64,000 nucleotides of DNA from Pseudomonas syringae (GCF_021605415.1 NZ_WKEQ01000010.1:120092-184091); one strand, 5' to 3'; shown: positions 36,151-45,445, counted from the stretch's first letter. Program-made: numbers and translations. Notes: generated by a model not told the origin, from the letters alone.

Positions 36151-38334
36151 ATGTCATCGACCTCGTTTCGTCAGTCTTTGCGGCGCCTGTGGGCGCTGGA
36201 TAAATTCAGCTACAGCGTGCGGGTGTTCATCGCCCTGACCGGCAGCATGGCGCTGTGTTGGTATCAGGATGAAATGGGACTGCTGATTCCATTGTTCCTG
36301 GGGATCATTGCCAGCGCCCTGGCCGAAACCGACGACAGTTGGCAGGGCCGCCTCAATTCGCTCGCCGTGACGCTGGTGTGTTTCAGCGTCGCCGCGCTGT
36401 CGGTGGAATTGCTGTTCCCCTACCCCATCGTTTTTGTCATCGCCCTGGCGCTCGCCAGTTTCGGCCTGACCATGCTCGGCGCGCTCGGCGAGCGTTATGG
36501 CGCGATTGCCTCGGCGACGCTGATTCTTTCCGTGTACACCATGATTGGCGTCGACCAGCGCGGCGGCGCGGTCACGGATTTCTGGCACGAGCCGATGCTG
36601 CTCGTGGCCGGTGCCGCGTGGTACGGGTTGCTGTCGGTGCTGTGGCAGGCGATGTTTTCCAACCAGCCGGTGCAGCAGAGCCTGGCGCGACTGTTTCGCG
36701 AATTGGGTTTCTACCTGAAGCTGAAATCGTCGCTATTTGAGCCGATCCGGCAGATGGACGTCGAAGCTCGGCGCCTGGAACTGGCGCAGCAGAACGGTCG
36801 TGTCGTCGCGGCGCTCAACAGCGCCAAGGAAATCATCCTGCACCGGGTCGGCAACGGCCGCCCCGGCTCGAAAGTCAGCCGTTACCTGAAGCTGTATTTT
36901 CTGGCGCAAGACATCCACGAACGCGCCAGCTCTTCGCATTACCCCTACAACGCACTGGCCGAAGCGTTTTTCCACAGCGACGTGTTGTTCCGCTGCCAGC
37001 GCCTGCTTCGCCAGCAAGGCAAGGCTTGCCGGGCGCTGGCCGAATCGATCCAGATGCGCCAACCGTTCATCTACGACGCCAGTTTCGCCGAAGCCCTCGG
37101 CGACCTGGATGCGTCCCTCGAACACCTGCGCATCCAGAGCAACCCGGCCTGGCGCGGACTGCTGCGATCCCTGCGCGCACTGGCGGCCAACCTTGGCACC
37201 CTCGACCGTTTGCTCAGCGACGCCAGTAATCCCGATGCCCTGGCGGACGCGACAGACAGCAGTTTGCTCGACCGATCGCCGCGCAACCTCAAAGACGTGT
37301 GGGTTCGCCTGCGTACTCAATTGACGCCGACATCGCTACTGTTCCGCCATGCCCTGCGCCTGCCGCTGGCACTGGTGATCGGCTATGGCATGGTGCATTT
37401 GATTCACCCGTCGCAAGGCTACTGGATCATCCTCACCACGTTGTTTGTCTGCCAGCCGAATTACGGCGCCACCCGGCGCAAACTCGGTCAGCGGATTCTC
37501 GGCACCGCCATCGGCCTGACCATCGCCTGGGCGCTGTTTGATCTGTTCCCGAACCCGCTGGTGCAATCGTGCTTTGCCATTGCCGCCGGAGTGGTGTTCT
37601 TTACCAACCGCACCACGCGCTACACCCTGGCGACTGCCGCGATCACCATCATGGTGCTGTTCTGCTTCAATCAGGTCGGTGACGGTTATGGTCTGTTCCT
37701 GCCGCGACTCTTCGATACGCTGCTCGGCAGCCTGATCGCCGGCCTCGCGGTTTTCCTGTTCCTGCCAGACTGGCAGGGCCGACGCTTGAACAAAGTGCTG
37801 GCGAACACGCTGACCTGCAACAGCATTTACCTGCGCCAGATCATGCAGCAATACGCCGCCGGCAAGAGCGACGACCTTGCCTATCGACTGGCCCGGCGTA
37901 ACGCGCACAACGCCGACGCAGCGCTGTCGACGACGCTGGCGAACATGCTCATGGAGCCGGGGCACTTTCGCAAGGAAGCCGACGTAGGCTTCCGCTTCCT
38001 GGTGTTGTCGCACACCCTGCTCAGTTATCTCTCGGGCCTCGGCGCCCACCGTGAGACCCGCTTGCCGGCAGATGTGCGCGAACAGCTGATCGACGGCGCC
38101 GGGGTAAAACTGGCCACCAGCATCGACGAAATCGCCCAAGGACTGGCGAGCAAACAGCCGATCGCAATCCAGAGCGACGAAGAAGAAGCCTTGGCCAACG
38201 AACTGGAACAAATGCCGGACGAAATCGATGAAGGACAGCGATTGGTGCAGACGCAACTGGCGCTGATCTGTCGTCAACTGGGGCCGCTGAGAACCCTGGC
38301 GGCGCATTTGATCAAGGACACCGCTGAGGTTTGA
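36151..38334 (+). CDS. yccS: YccS-type FUSC family inner-membrane protein
   Basis: Membrane protein of 727 residues. An N-terminal cluster of about six helices (residues about 20-150), a soluble FUSC-like middle (about 150-380), a second cluster of about six helices (about 395-530) and a C-terminal soluble part, as in YccS/YhfK. The family includes aromatic-acid and fusaric-acid efflux proteins; YccS itself has no proven substrate. The ATG at 36151 is not backed by a clear ribosome site. The 139-base gap before it holds a partial repeat only. Confidence 0.85.
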   Translation: MSSTSFRQSLRRLWALDKFSYSVRVFIALTGSMALCWYQDEMGLLIPLFLGIIASALAETDDSWQGRLNSLAVTLVCFSVAALSVELLFPYPIVFVIALALASFGLTMLGALGERYGAIASATLILSVYTMIGVDQRGGAVTDFWHEPMLLVAGAAWYGLLSVLWQAMFSNQPVQQSLARLFRELGFYLKLKSSLFEPIRQMDVEARRLELAQQNGRVVAALNSAKEIILHRVGNGRPGSKVSRYLKLYFLAQDIHERASSSHYPYNALAEAFFHSDVLFRCQRLLRQQGKACRALAESIQMRQPFIYDASFAEALGDLDASLEHLRIQSNPAWRGLLRSLRALAANLGTLDRLLSDASNPDALADATDSSLLDRSPRNLKDVWVRLRTQLTPTSLLFRHALRLPLALVIGYGMVHLIHPSQGYWIILTTLFVCQPNYGATRRKLGQRILGTAIGLTIAWALFDLFPNPLVQSCFAIAAGVVFFTNRTTRYTLATAAITIMVLFCFNQVGDGYGLFLPRLFDTLLGSLIAGLAVFLFLPDWQGRRLNKVLANTLTCNSIYLRQIMQQYAAGKSDDLAYRLARRNAHNADAALSTTLANMLMEPGHFRKEADVGFRFLVLSHTLLSYLSGLGAHRETRLPADVREQLIDGAGVKLATSIDEIAQGLASKQPIAIQSDEEEALANELEQMPDEIDEGQRLVQTQLALICRQLGPLRTLAAHLIKDTAEV

Positions 38335-38351
38335 AGTGGCCGAACTGGCCT

Positions 38352-38424
38352 CATCGCTGGCAAGCCAGCTCCCACAGGTCTCGCGGCATAGCTGGATCCT
38401 GTGGGAGTCTGGCTTGCCAGCGAC
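38352..38424. repeat. REP-like inverted pair
   Basis: Inverted copy 38352-38376 and forward copy 38400-38424 of the GCTGGCAAGCCAG type between the converging YccS-type and binding-protein genes. Confidence 0.85.
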
Positions 38425-38461
38425 GAAGTCATCAGCGACACAGCAAATCCCTGATCAGCAT

Positions 38462-39199
38462 TTACATCCCATGCTGCCTTAATAACTTCTCGTAACTGCC
38501 ATCCGCTTTCATCGCCGCAATCGCCCGATCAAACCCCGCGACGATTTGTTGATGCTGCGGATGCTTCAGGCTCACCAGAATGTGCAGACTGTTCTCACTC
38601 AGCGGCTTGGGCAAAAACTCCACCGCATTTCGCACATTGGCCGGCTCGCGCGCGAGGTAATACCGCGCGACATATTCATCCTCCAGCGTCAGCTTGACCC
38701 GATCCGCCGCGAGCATGCGCACAGCCATGGCGAAGCTGTGCACCGGGATTTTCTGCAGTGCCGTGTCGCCATCGAACGCCGCCGAATAGGCATAACCACG
38801 CACCACCGCGATGGGGTAGGCGTGCAGTTGCTGCAGGTTGTTGAATTCGATAGGCGCATCTTTGCGCTTGAGAAAACGCACGCGGTTGACCAGATACTCA
38901 CCGGAAAACTGCCCCAGCTGCGTGCGTTCATCGTTGTACCAGGCGTTGATCAGCACGTCATAACGCCCTTCACCAATACCAAGTAACGCCCGCGCCCATG
39001 GCACTTGCTCAAAGCCAGTGAGATAACCGGCCCGGGCCAGCGCGGTGCTGACGATATCCGTGGCCAGCCCGCCATTGGCCAATGTCGAATCGGTAAAGGG
39101 TGGCCAGGCGTCGGCGACCAGACGCAATCTTTGCGCCGTGGCGTTCTGCGCCAACAGGAGCAACCCGACCAATGCCAAGGCTTGATGCAATCGCGGCAT
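38462..39199 (-). CDS. periplasmic amino-acid-type solute-binding protein (SBP_bac_3)
   Basis: Secreted protein of 245 residues with signal peptide (MPRLHQALALVGLLLLAQNATA). The mature part starts RLRLVADAWPPFTDSTLANGGLATDIVSTAL, the usual start of family-3 binding proteins; later DVLINAWYNDERT and the closing AIAAMKADGSYEKLLRQHG fit. No permease or ATPase is next to it, so it may be an orphan binding protein or a sensor partner. Ligand unknown. Confidence 0.82.
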   Translation of the reverse strand: MPRLHQALALVGLLLLAQNATAQRLRLVADAWPPFTDSTLANGGLATDIVSTALARAGYLTGFEQVPWARALLGIGEGRYDVLINAWYNDERTQLGQFSGEYLVNRVRFLKRKDAPIEFNNLQQLHAYPIAVVRGYAYSAAFDGDTALQKIPVHSFAMAVRMLAADRVKLTLEDEYVARYYLAREPANVRNAVEFLPKPLSENSLHILVSLKHPQHQQIVAGFDRAIAAMKADGSYEKLLRQHGM

Positions 39200-39456
39200 G
39201 CTTGAAAGTCCTTAACGAGCGGGGGCCCGATATCTTTTTCAGCGAAAACCCCAAGGCTCCTTACCGGCAAAACCCAGACCCTAAACGTTAGCCGATCCAG
39301 GCCAAAGCACAGGGCTTGCACGCAGATTACACAAACATCGGCACGCTGCGCACCCGCAATGATGGCATTTTGGCATTTGTTACAGATTCGTCCGCCATCG
39401 AGACATCTTCGACCGGTGCGCTTAGTATCGGACGACGTCGTTCAAGGAATCGGAAA

Positions 39457-39909
39457 ATGACCATCGAGTGGATCTGCAAACATCACAGCGATCTGGGTAA
39501 AGAACAGCTGTACGCCATTTTGAAACTGCGAGCCGAAGTGTTCGTCGTCGAGCAGAAATGCGCTTATCAGGATCCGGACGGACAGGATCTGGCGGGCGAC
39601 ACCTGCCACCTGATGGGTTGGGATGATGGACGACTGGTGGCTTATCTGCGCCTGCTGGATCCCGAATCCCAGGGCGGCGACGTGGTGATCGGTCGCGTGC
39701 TCACGGCACCCGAAGAGCGCGGCAAAGGGCTGGGGCACGTGATGATGGAGCAAGCCTTGGAGCAGGCCGAGCATCACTGGCCCGAAGTGCCGATTTATCT
39801 GTCAGCCCAAGCGCATTTGCAGGGGTACTACGCCCGTTACGGATTTGTCGTAGCGGGTGAGGAATACCTGGAGGATGACATTCCGCATATCGGTATGCGC
39901 CGGATTTGA
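39457..39909 (+). CDS. ElaA-type GNAT acetyltransferase
   Basis: Acetyltransferase of 150 residues of the ElaA family: ILKLRAEVFVVEQKCAYQDPDGQDL and CHLMGWDDGRLVAYLRLLDP near the start, acetyl-CoA loop TAPEERGKGLGHVMMEQAL, and QAHLQGYYARYGFVVAGEEYLEDDIPHIGM near the end. Substrate unknown. AAGGA precedes the ATG at 39457; the longer frame upstream has no coding character. Confidence 0.9.
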   Translation: MTIEWICKHHSDLGKEQLYAILKLRAEVFVVEQKCAYQDPDGQDLAGDTCHLMGWDDGRLVAYLRLLDPESQGGDVVIGRVLTAPEERGKGLGHVMMEQALEQAEHHWPEVPIYLSAQAHLQGYYARYGFVVAGEEYLEDDIPHIGMRRI

Positions 39910-39914
39910 GGGCC

Positions 39915-40009
39915 TCATCGCTGGCAAGCCAGCTCCCACAGGTTTATCTGCCGTTCACAGATTTTCTGTTCACCGAAGATCCCTGTGGGAGCTGGCTTGC
40001 CAGCGATGG
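39915..40009. repeat. REP-like inverted pair
   Basis: Inverted copy 39915-39940 and forward copy 39983-40009 of the GCTGGCTTGCCAGCGATG subtype, between the converging acetyltransferase and the winged-helix gene. Confidence 0.85.
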
Positions 40010-40032
40010 CGTCAGCACGATCGACAAAGCTC

Positions 40033-40329
40033 TCAGGGATACGCAAGCACCGCTTTTATCTGCCGCAGATTGCGCTCGATCCACCCCCGATCAATCGCTC
40101 CCCAATCGCGAATTCGATACCGCCCCGCATGATTGCGCGCGCCTTCTTCCTGCTCGAAGTCGCAAACAATATCCAGATCCGCCAGCGCCGCAATCGTGTC
40201 CTGCGCCGTGCGCCGTGGCATACCGGTGACTTCCGTCAGCGACGGTACGCTGCTGGCCAGGCCACTGTCGATCAGGTAGGCCACATAGAGGCGACGGTAA
40301 AAACTGCTTTTGGTCTTGCTGACGTCCAT
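40033..40329 (-). CDS. small winged helix-turn-helix protein
   Basis: Protein of 98 residues with a probable winged helix: helix-turn-helix around VPSLTEVTGMPRRTAQDTIAAL, then a wing (IVCDFEQEEGARNHAGRYRIRDWG). Likely a DNA-binding regulator; target unknown. The ATG at 40329 is the only good start. It stands upstream of the YgjP-like gene in the same direction, with a short hairpin repeat between them. Confidence 0.75.
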   Translation of the reverse strand: MDVSKTKSSFYRRLYVAYLIDSGLASSVPSLTEVTGMPRRTAQDTIAALADLDIVCDFEQEEGARNHAGRYRIRDWGAIDRGWIERNLRQIKAVLAYP

Positions 40330-40351
40330 TCAACGGCTCCGTTTTAAGGTC

Positions 40352-40384
40352 AAGAGATCGCAGCCTGCGGCAGCTCCTACAGGG
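40352..40384. repeat. GATCGCAGCC..GGCAGCTCC repeat
   Basis: GATCGCAGCCTGCGGCAGCTCC element just upstream of the winged-helix gene. Related copies occur near 54415, 58632 and 63851. Confidence 0.6.
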
Positions 40385-40402
40385 GGCTTCGATTTTTGAT
40401 GT

Positions 40403-40894
40403 TTATTGCATGTCGCGCCACGTCAGGTACACCCGCAGATCAAACTCGATCTGGTGATACCCCGGCAGCATGTGTTCACACAATTTGTAGAACGCCTTGT
40501 TGTGGTCCGATTCCTTGAAGTGCGCCAGTTCGTGCACGACGATCATTTTCAGAAAGTCCGGCGCGGCTTCCTTGAACAACGAGGCGATGCGGATCTCCTT
40601 CTTGGCCTTGAGCTTGCCGCCCTGCACCCGCGAGACCTTGGTGTGCAGGCCGAGCGCGCGGTGGGTGAGGTCGAGGCGGTTGTCGAACAGCACTTTGTCG
40701 ATCGCTGGCGCATTGCGCAGGTATTCCTGCTTCAAATCCAGCGCGAACGTGTACAGCGCCTTGTCGCTCTGCACATCGTGCCGGCCCGGGTAACGCTGGC
40801 TCAGGTAATCGCCGAGGCGCCCTTCGGCGATCAGTTGACGCACCTGATCCTGAAGTTGCGCGGGATAGGCCTGGAGGTATTTCAACGCGGTCAT
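40403..40894 (-). CDS. YgjP-like (DUF45/WLM) metallopeptidase
   Basis: Putative zinc-dependent peptidase of 163 residues, intracellular. Catalytic motif VVHELAHFKESDHNKAFYKL (HExxH plus downstream H/E) as in YgjP/M48-related DUF45 proteins. The ATG at 40894 was chosen; the upstream in-frame extension reads into the neighbouring gene's end region. Function and substrates unknown; some relatives are fused to helicase subunits. Confidence 0.85.
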   Translation of the reverse strand: MTALKYLQAYPAQLQDQVRQLIAEGRLGDYLSQRYPGRHDVQSDKALYTFALDLKQEYLRNAPAIDKVLFDNRLDLTHRALGLHTKVSRVQGGKLKAKKEIRIASLFKEAAPDFLKMIVVHELAHFKESDHNKAFYKLCEHMLPGYHQIEFDLRVYLTWRDMQ

Positions 40895-40938
40895 GGCGCG
40901 GCAGCACAAGTCAGGAAAAGGTCGCCAGTGTAGCGAAT

Positions 40939-43062
40939 TCAACCGGGCAACGCGCTCCAGTCGAAGACCTGGGCGAAACGGCCGGTCTCTTCAGCCATCA
41001 TCGGCCGTGCTACAAGGAAGCCCTGCACGTACTCGCAGCCGTGGGTTCGCAGCCACTCGTATTGGGCGGCCGTTTCCACGCCCTCAGCGATGACCAGCAA
41101 GCCGTACTCCTTGCACAGGGCGATCACGCTACGCACCAACGCCGCGTCCCGGGACGAGCCGGGCAATCGCGCGATCAAATGACGATCGAGCTTGAGCGTG
41201 TCCAGTTCCAGGTCGCGCAAATGCGCCAGCGAGCAAGCACCGGAGCCAAAATCGTCCAGCGCCACGCGCACCCCGAGATTGCGTAACAACCGCAGTTGCT
41301 TGCGGGTTTCTTCAGGGCTAAGCATCAGCGCTTCTTCGGTGACTTCGACCTCCAGTTGCCGGGGTTGCAACCTGTTGCGCTCCAGCACCTGACGCAACTC
41401 GGTAACCAGATTGGGCATGCCGAACTGCGTGTTGCTCAGGCTGATGCCGAGCACCAGATCGTCAGCGAACTGCACCTCCCAGGCCTTACGTTGCCCGGCC
41501 CCGCGATGGTAAATCCAGCTGCCGAGACGGCTGATCAGTTGCGCCTCTTCCAGCAATGGTAAAAACAGACCCGGCGGCACGTCGCCGACGCTTGGATGCT
41601 GCCAGCGCAGCAGCGCTTCGAAGCCGCGAATGTGTCCGTCGTTAATCGCCACTTGTGGCTGATACACCAGATTGAAGTCGCGGTTTTCAATGGCGCTGCG
41701 CACGCTCTCCTCCAGCATCAGACGCGAGCGGGCGCGACCGTTCATCTCGTGATCATAGAAGCGATATTGCTGACGGCCGGCCCGTTTCGCCTCGTACATG
41801 GCGATGTCCGAGGCGCGCAGCAAGCCATCGAGGTTATTGCCGCAATCGGGATAGGTGGCGATTCCAATACTGGCGCCGAGGGCGATGTCCAGGCCCTCGA
41901 TCTGCTGACAGATCGAGACCCGCTCGATGAGTTTTTCAGCAATTTTGGCCGCTTGTTCGGGAAACTCGAGATCGAGCAGCGCGGTGAATTCATCGCCGCC
42001 CATTCGCGCCAGTATGTCGAAGGGCCGCAAGCACGCCTTCAGTTGTTCGGAAACCCAGCGCAACACGCGGTCACCGGCATCATGGCCGAGGGAATCGTTG
42101 ACCCGTTTGAAGCCGTCGAGGTCCAGATACATCAACACCCAACTGCTGTCGGTACGCTCGCCGCGCAGCAGCAGATTTTCGACGGTCTGGTAGAATCCGC
42201 GACGGTTGAGCAGCCCGGTCAGCGGATCGGTCACGGCCTGGAATTCGAGTTGCTGATGAAGGTGGCGCACCACCGACATGTCCAGCATCGTCACCACCAT
42301 CGCATGCTGTTCCGTCGGCAGCGGCGCGCAGGACAGCGCCACCGGCACCTGCTGGCCTGGCAGGGTGCGCAACAACGCGTCGTGCAGACGCAAGGTTTCG
42401 CCGCGGAGATATCCGGTATAAAACTCGGAATCAGCCCACACCGGAATGTGTGGTTTCTGCAAAAAGTCGAGAAACTCCCTGCCTTCCAGCTCCTGCACCG
42501 GTGCATTGAGCAACCGCGAAATGGCCGGATTGGCGAAGCGGATCAAGCCGTCCTCGCCCACCACCAGAATGCCCTCGGCGGCATTGTCCAGTACCGACGC
42601 ATTAAACGCCCGGGCGACTTCCAGATCATGACTGAGCCGCTGCAAGGCCCGGCGATTACGTTGGTGCTCCAACAACGCCTGAACCTTGGGCTTGAGAATC
42701 TGCGGATCGAAGGGTTTAAACAGATAATCCACCGCGCCGCTGGCGTAACCCTTGATCACGGCGTCCTGGGATTGTTCGTTGGCGGTGAGGAAAATGATCG
42801 GCGTCAGGCGCGTGCGCTGGCTGCCGCGCATCAAACGTGCCACTTCAAAGCCGTCCATGCCCGGCATTTGCACGTCCAGGAGCACCAGATCGACGTCATG
42901 TTCGAGCAAAAGGTTGAGCGCCTCGAAACCCGAAGCGGCGGTGATGACATGCCAGTCCTGGCGTTGCAATAGCGCCCGCATGCTGATCAGGTTTTCGGGG
43001 TAATCATCGACGATCAGGAGGATCGAGCTGCCTTCACCTGGCTGGGGTTGAGCGCATTCCAT
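40939..43062 (-). CDS. c-di-GMP response regulator, REC-PAS-GGDEF-EAL
   Basis: Signalling protein of 707 residues. Receiver domain about 10-125 with acidic pair D19-D20, phospho-acceptor D63 and K117; PAS about 150-265; GGDEF intact at 355-359 with an RxxD inhibitory site (R346, D349) five residues before it; EAL domain starting with EALLRW at 482. Both cyclase and phosphodiesterase signatures are present, so net output cannot be read from sequence. No histidine kinase is adjacent. Start at the ATG at 43062 with GAGAAG upstream. Confidence 0.92.
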   Translation of the reverse strand: MECAQPQPGEGSSILLIVDDYPENLISMRALLQRQDWHVITAASGFEALNLLLEHDVDLVLLDVQMPGMDGFEVARLMRGSQRTRLTPIIFLTANEQSQDAVIKGYASGAVDYLFKPFDPQILKPKVQALLEHQRNRRALQRLSHDLEVARAFNASVLDNAAEGILVVGEDGLIRFANPAISRLLNAPVQELEGREFLDFLQKPHIPVWADSEFYTGYLRGETLRLHDALLRTLPGQQVPVALSCAPLPTEQHAMVVTMLDMSVVRHLHQQLEFQAVTDPLTGLLNRRGFYQTVENLLLRGERTDSSWVLMYLDLDGFKRVNDSLGHDAGDRVLRWVSEQLKACLRPFDILARMGGDEFTALLDLEFPEQAAKIAEKLIERVSICQQIEGLDIALGASIGIATYPDCGNNLDGLLRASDIAMYEAKRAGRQQYRFYDHEMNGRARSRLMLEESVRSAIENRDFNLVYQPQVAINDGHIRGFEALLRWQHPSVGDVPPGLFLPLLEEAQLISRLGSWIYHRGAGQRKAWEVQFADDLVLGISLSNTQFGMPNLVTELRQVLERNRLQPRQLEVEVTEEALMLSPEETRKQLRLLRNLGVRVALDDFGSGACSLAHLRDLELDTLKLDRHLIARLPGSSRDAALVRSVIALCKEYGLLVIAEGVETAAQYEWLRTHGCEYVQGFLVARPMMAEETGRFAQVFDWSALPG

Positions 43063-43384
43063 GCTACTTCTCTTTTCGGGGACGTCAGGCCGGTCTCTTG
43101 TGAAAACCGCACAGGTATTGCGCTGTAACTCTAGTCCGGGATTGGCAAAAGCAGAAGCTGTCATCGGGCCATCATTTAACCAACGGGTTCATTTGCCGAC
43201 TAACGGTCACCGCTGAAGCCCGCTAAAACCGGGCGAGATGGCATTTAGACAGGACTTTGACGCCAATTATCTGCCAGAAGGAGGTTAACAAAATTCGCCG
43301 CTACGCTTATAAAGGCCGCCCCAAAAGGCGCGGGCTAGAGCTTCTGGCACCCGCGTGCAGGATGAGCAGAGTGGAAGAAACGTC
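43063..43384. other. intergenic region, divergent promoters
   Basis: 322 bases between the c-di-GMP gene and the alginate lyase. AAAGGCGCGG/CCGCGCC-like GC-rich short dyads occur, for example CCCGCTAAAACCGGGCG near 43217. I see no gene and no clear sigma70 or sigma54 promoter. Confidence 0.4.
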
Positions 43385-44053
43385 ATGATCGATCTCACAA
43401 CCTGGAACCTCAGCGTCCCCGTCGGCAGTCCGCCGTACACCGTCGAAACCAAAAAACTGGTGGATGGCTTCAAGGATCAGTACTTCCATTCCGACACGGG
43501 AACGCTGTTTTTCTGGTCACCGGTCACCGGCGCCAAAACCGAAAATGCAATCTACCCCCGCACTGAACTGCGCGAAACCTACAGCAACGGCACGCTGCGC
43601 AACTGGTTTTACCCGGACGCCGACAACTTGCTGCGCGCCACGCTGGCAGTCAACAAGGTGCCCAGCTCCGGCAAGATCGTCATCGGCCAGATTCACGCTT
43701 ACGAAAGCCAGCGGCCGATGGTCAAGCTCGAGTACCAGTACAAGGAGAAAACCGCGACCGGCAACCTCGTGATTAAAGTGCGCATGCGCCCGGACGACAA
43801 GGAAAGCCGCGTGATTACCCTCGCTACCGGCGTCAAGCTGGATCGTGAGTTCAACTACCTCATTCACTTGAGCCCCGGCGGTGCGTTAGGCGTGAGTGCG
43901 GCGGGTTATCAGTGGGATTCAAACATCAGCGCGACGTGGCGTGACAAGCCGTTGTATTTCAAGGCTGGGGTGTATGTGCAGGACAACACGGGTTATACGA
44001 GTGAAGGAGGCCAAGTGACCTTCACTAAACTCGATATCGACCACGATAAATAA
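43385..44053 (+). CDS. polysaccharide lyase family 7 (alginate lyase)
   Basis: PL7 beta-jelly-roll lyase of 222 residues. All three family signatures are intact: RTELR at 59-63, QIH at 102-104 (the isoleucine type often linked to polyguluronate or mixed preference) and YFKAGVYVQ at 191-199. There is no signal peptide, so the enzyme as read stays in the cytoplasm unless exported by another route. GGAAG precedes the ATG at 43385. It stands alone, divergent from a c-di-GMP gene. Confidence 0.9.
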   Translation: MIDLTTWNLSVPVGSPPYTVETKKLVDGFKDQYFHSDTGTLFFWSPVTGAKTENAIYPRTELRETYSNGTLRNWFYPDADNLLRATLAVNKVPSSGKIVIGQIHAYESQRPMVKLEYQYKEKTATGNLVIKVRMRPDDKESRVITLATGVKLDREFNYLIHLSPGGALGVSAAGYQWDSNISATWRDKPLYFKAGVYVQDNTGYTSEGGQVTFTKLDIDHDK

Positions 44054-44170
44054 ACCATCGAATCCCCCTGTAGGAGCTGCCGAAGGCTGCTCCCACATTA
44101 ACTAGCGTCGCTTTCGGACTTTTGTGTCTGACTATGATGTTAGCCAACCACCCTGTGACCGATAACATAC

Positions 44171-44584
44171 TCAGGGATTTTTCTTCGTAAAACTCTCAAA
44201 ATCAAAGTACCCCGTGACTTCGAAGGCTTCTTCCTCAATAAAATAAAATTCTCCTTTCGGATACCGCCCGCCTCTCGTTAGAATAAACTTGCCGTCCGCA
44301 TTTTTATCCACCTCGATATTATTGTATTCCAGCTGCGCCCAGACAGGTTTATCAGCACCGGTTAATATATAGGTCTCGCCAACGTTTAAATCATAAACAA
44401 CCTTTGTGGCAACATAATAGCTATTACCGTCAACTTTTGTGTTTACCGAAAAGCTAAAGTAATCGTCGAAGTAACGTATGAGATCGTAACCTTCTACGGT
44501 TTTTCTTATCTTTTCCTCCTGCCCCGGACGAGTGAAGGTTAAGTTAATGACACCCCATGTCTCAGGAACTTCTTTAGTACTCAT
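44171..44584 (-). CDS. hypothetical protein in AT-rich islet (minus strand)
   Basis: Protein of 137 residues with base composition clearly lower in GC than the rest of the window. Predicted mostly beta, rich in aromatic residues (YDLIRYFDDYFSFSV, GNSYYVATKVVYDL), acidic C-terminus; no signal peptide or membrane segment. I do not recognise a family. The ATG at 44584 with AGGGTG upstream is preferred over a GTG three codons earlier. Codon use suggests recent acquisition. Confidence 0.7.
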   Translation of the reverse strand: MSTKEVPETWGVINLTFTRPGQEEKIRKTVEGYDLIRYFDDYFSFSVNTKVDGNSYYVATKVVYDLNVGETYILTGADKPVWAQLEYNNIEVDKNADGKFILTRGGRYPKGEFYFIEEEAFEVTGYFDFESFTKKNP

Positions 44585-45048
44585 CTTTTTCACCCTGCAA
44601 GTTGATTAACTCAAGATAAACCATTCGCCAACTACATACGCTCACACTGCCTTGTTCTTTCTAGTGCCTTATCCTCATATCAAGCTAAAACCAGAGGATG
44701 AGCGAATAGCGCGATCGAGACCACTGTCATGTCTGACAGTTTTTTATATGCATTTGGAATTAACTCGATGCAAAATCTTCTGAAGTTGGCGCAGATTGGT
44801 TTTTTGCTGTTTAAAATTCATAGCAGAATCAAAATCAAAAGCGGGTTTTTTAAAAGGATCGCATTCATTATTTTTCTAGCGGTCTATAAAAGCACTATCA
44901 AGCGAAAAAATCTTATTCCCAATACACATAAAAAACTGGCATATCTAACAGGTGGCAGTCGACAACCAATAGATTAACTTTGGATTAGCTCATGGGGAGC
45001 AAAATCGGCATCCCGATATCGCACATCCTATCTAAAGGTGAAAACATA
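44585..45048. other. AT-rich gap between the two islet genes
   Basis: 464 bases, strongly AT-rich, divergent promoters expected for both islet genes. An 82-codon frame at 44729-44977 (+) with a hydrophobic basic translation has no good ribosome site; I do not call it a gene. No inverted repeats of insertion-sequence type seen. Confidence 0.5.
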
Positions 45049-45393
45049 ATGAGTCAAGGAAACCCAAATGGTACTTACATCGGCTGCGTTTATGATGCAG
45101 GTGAAAGCAATGCTGCGACCCTTACGATCACTGACTCAGATTTACAGAATGGGATCATTACGAACGCTAAAATGATTTATTACGGACTCAACTTCAAGGT
45201 CACCGGGACTTTTACTCTAAAAACCGTTTTCTCTCTTAAACTTCAAGCCGAAGCGACAGACGGAGACAGCCTGCTTAACATCAATTTAAAACCTTCTGAT
45301 AATAATTGTAATAAGCTGGACGGAAAAGTTTCCGTAGCACGCGGAGGGCCGAATGTAGGCAAAACCTATGACATTACGTTCCAACAAAATTAA
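45049..45393 (+). CDS. hypothetical protein in AT-rich islet (plus strand)
   Basis: Protein of 114 residues, low-GC codon use. Alternating strand pattern with Gly-Thr-Tyr start (MSQGNPNGTYIGCVYDAG) and close GKTYDITFQQN suggests a small beta-barrel or jelly roll; two cysteines (near residues 15 and 86). No signal peptide, no family recognised. AAAGGTG lies before the ATG. A strong terminator follows at 45446. With its divergent neighbour it may form one acquired unit. Confidence 0.7.
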   Translation: MSQGNPNGTYIGCVYDAGESNAATLTITDSDLQNGIITNAKMIYYGLNFKVTGTFTLKTVFSLKLQAEATDGDSLLNINLKPSDNNCNKLDGKVSVARGGPNVGKTYDITFQQN

Positions 45394-45445
45394 TCTCCCT
45401 TAAGAGCATCCAGCTTGAAATAAACTGGGGAATACTCAAAAAAAA

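Noticed and set aside
43344..43358. Sigma54-like promoter TGGCAC..TGCA before the alginate lyase
   Set aside because: The distance between the GG and GC elements is one base short of the strict -24/-12 spacing.
44729..44977. 82-codon frame with hydrophobic, basic translation in the AT-rich gap
   Set aside because: No ribosome site, and open frames with Lys/Ile/Phe are expected by chance in AT-rich DNA. Kept only as a possible small membrane protein.
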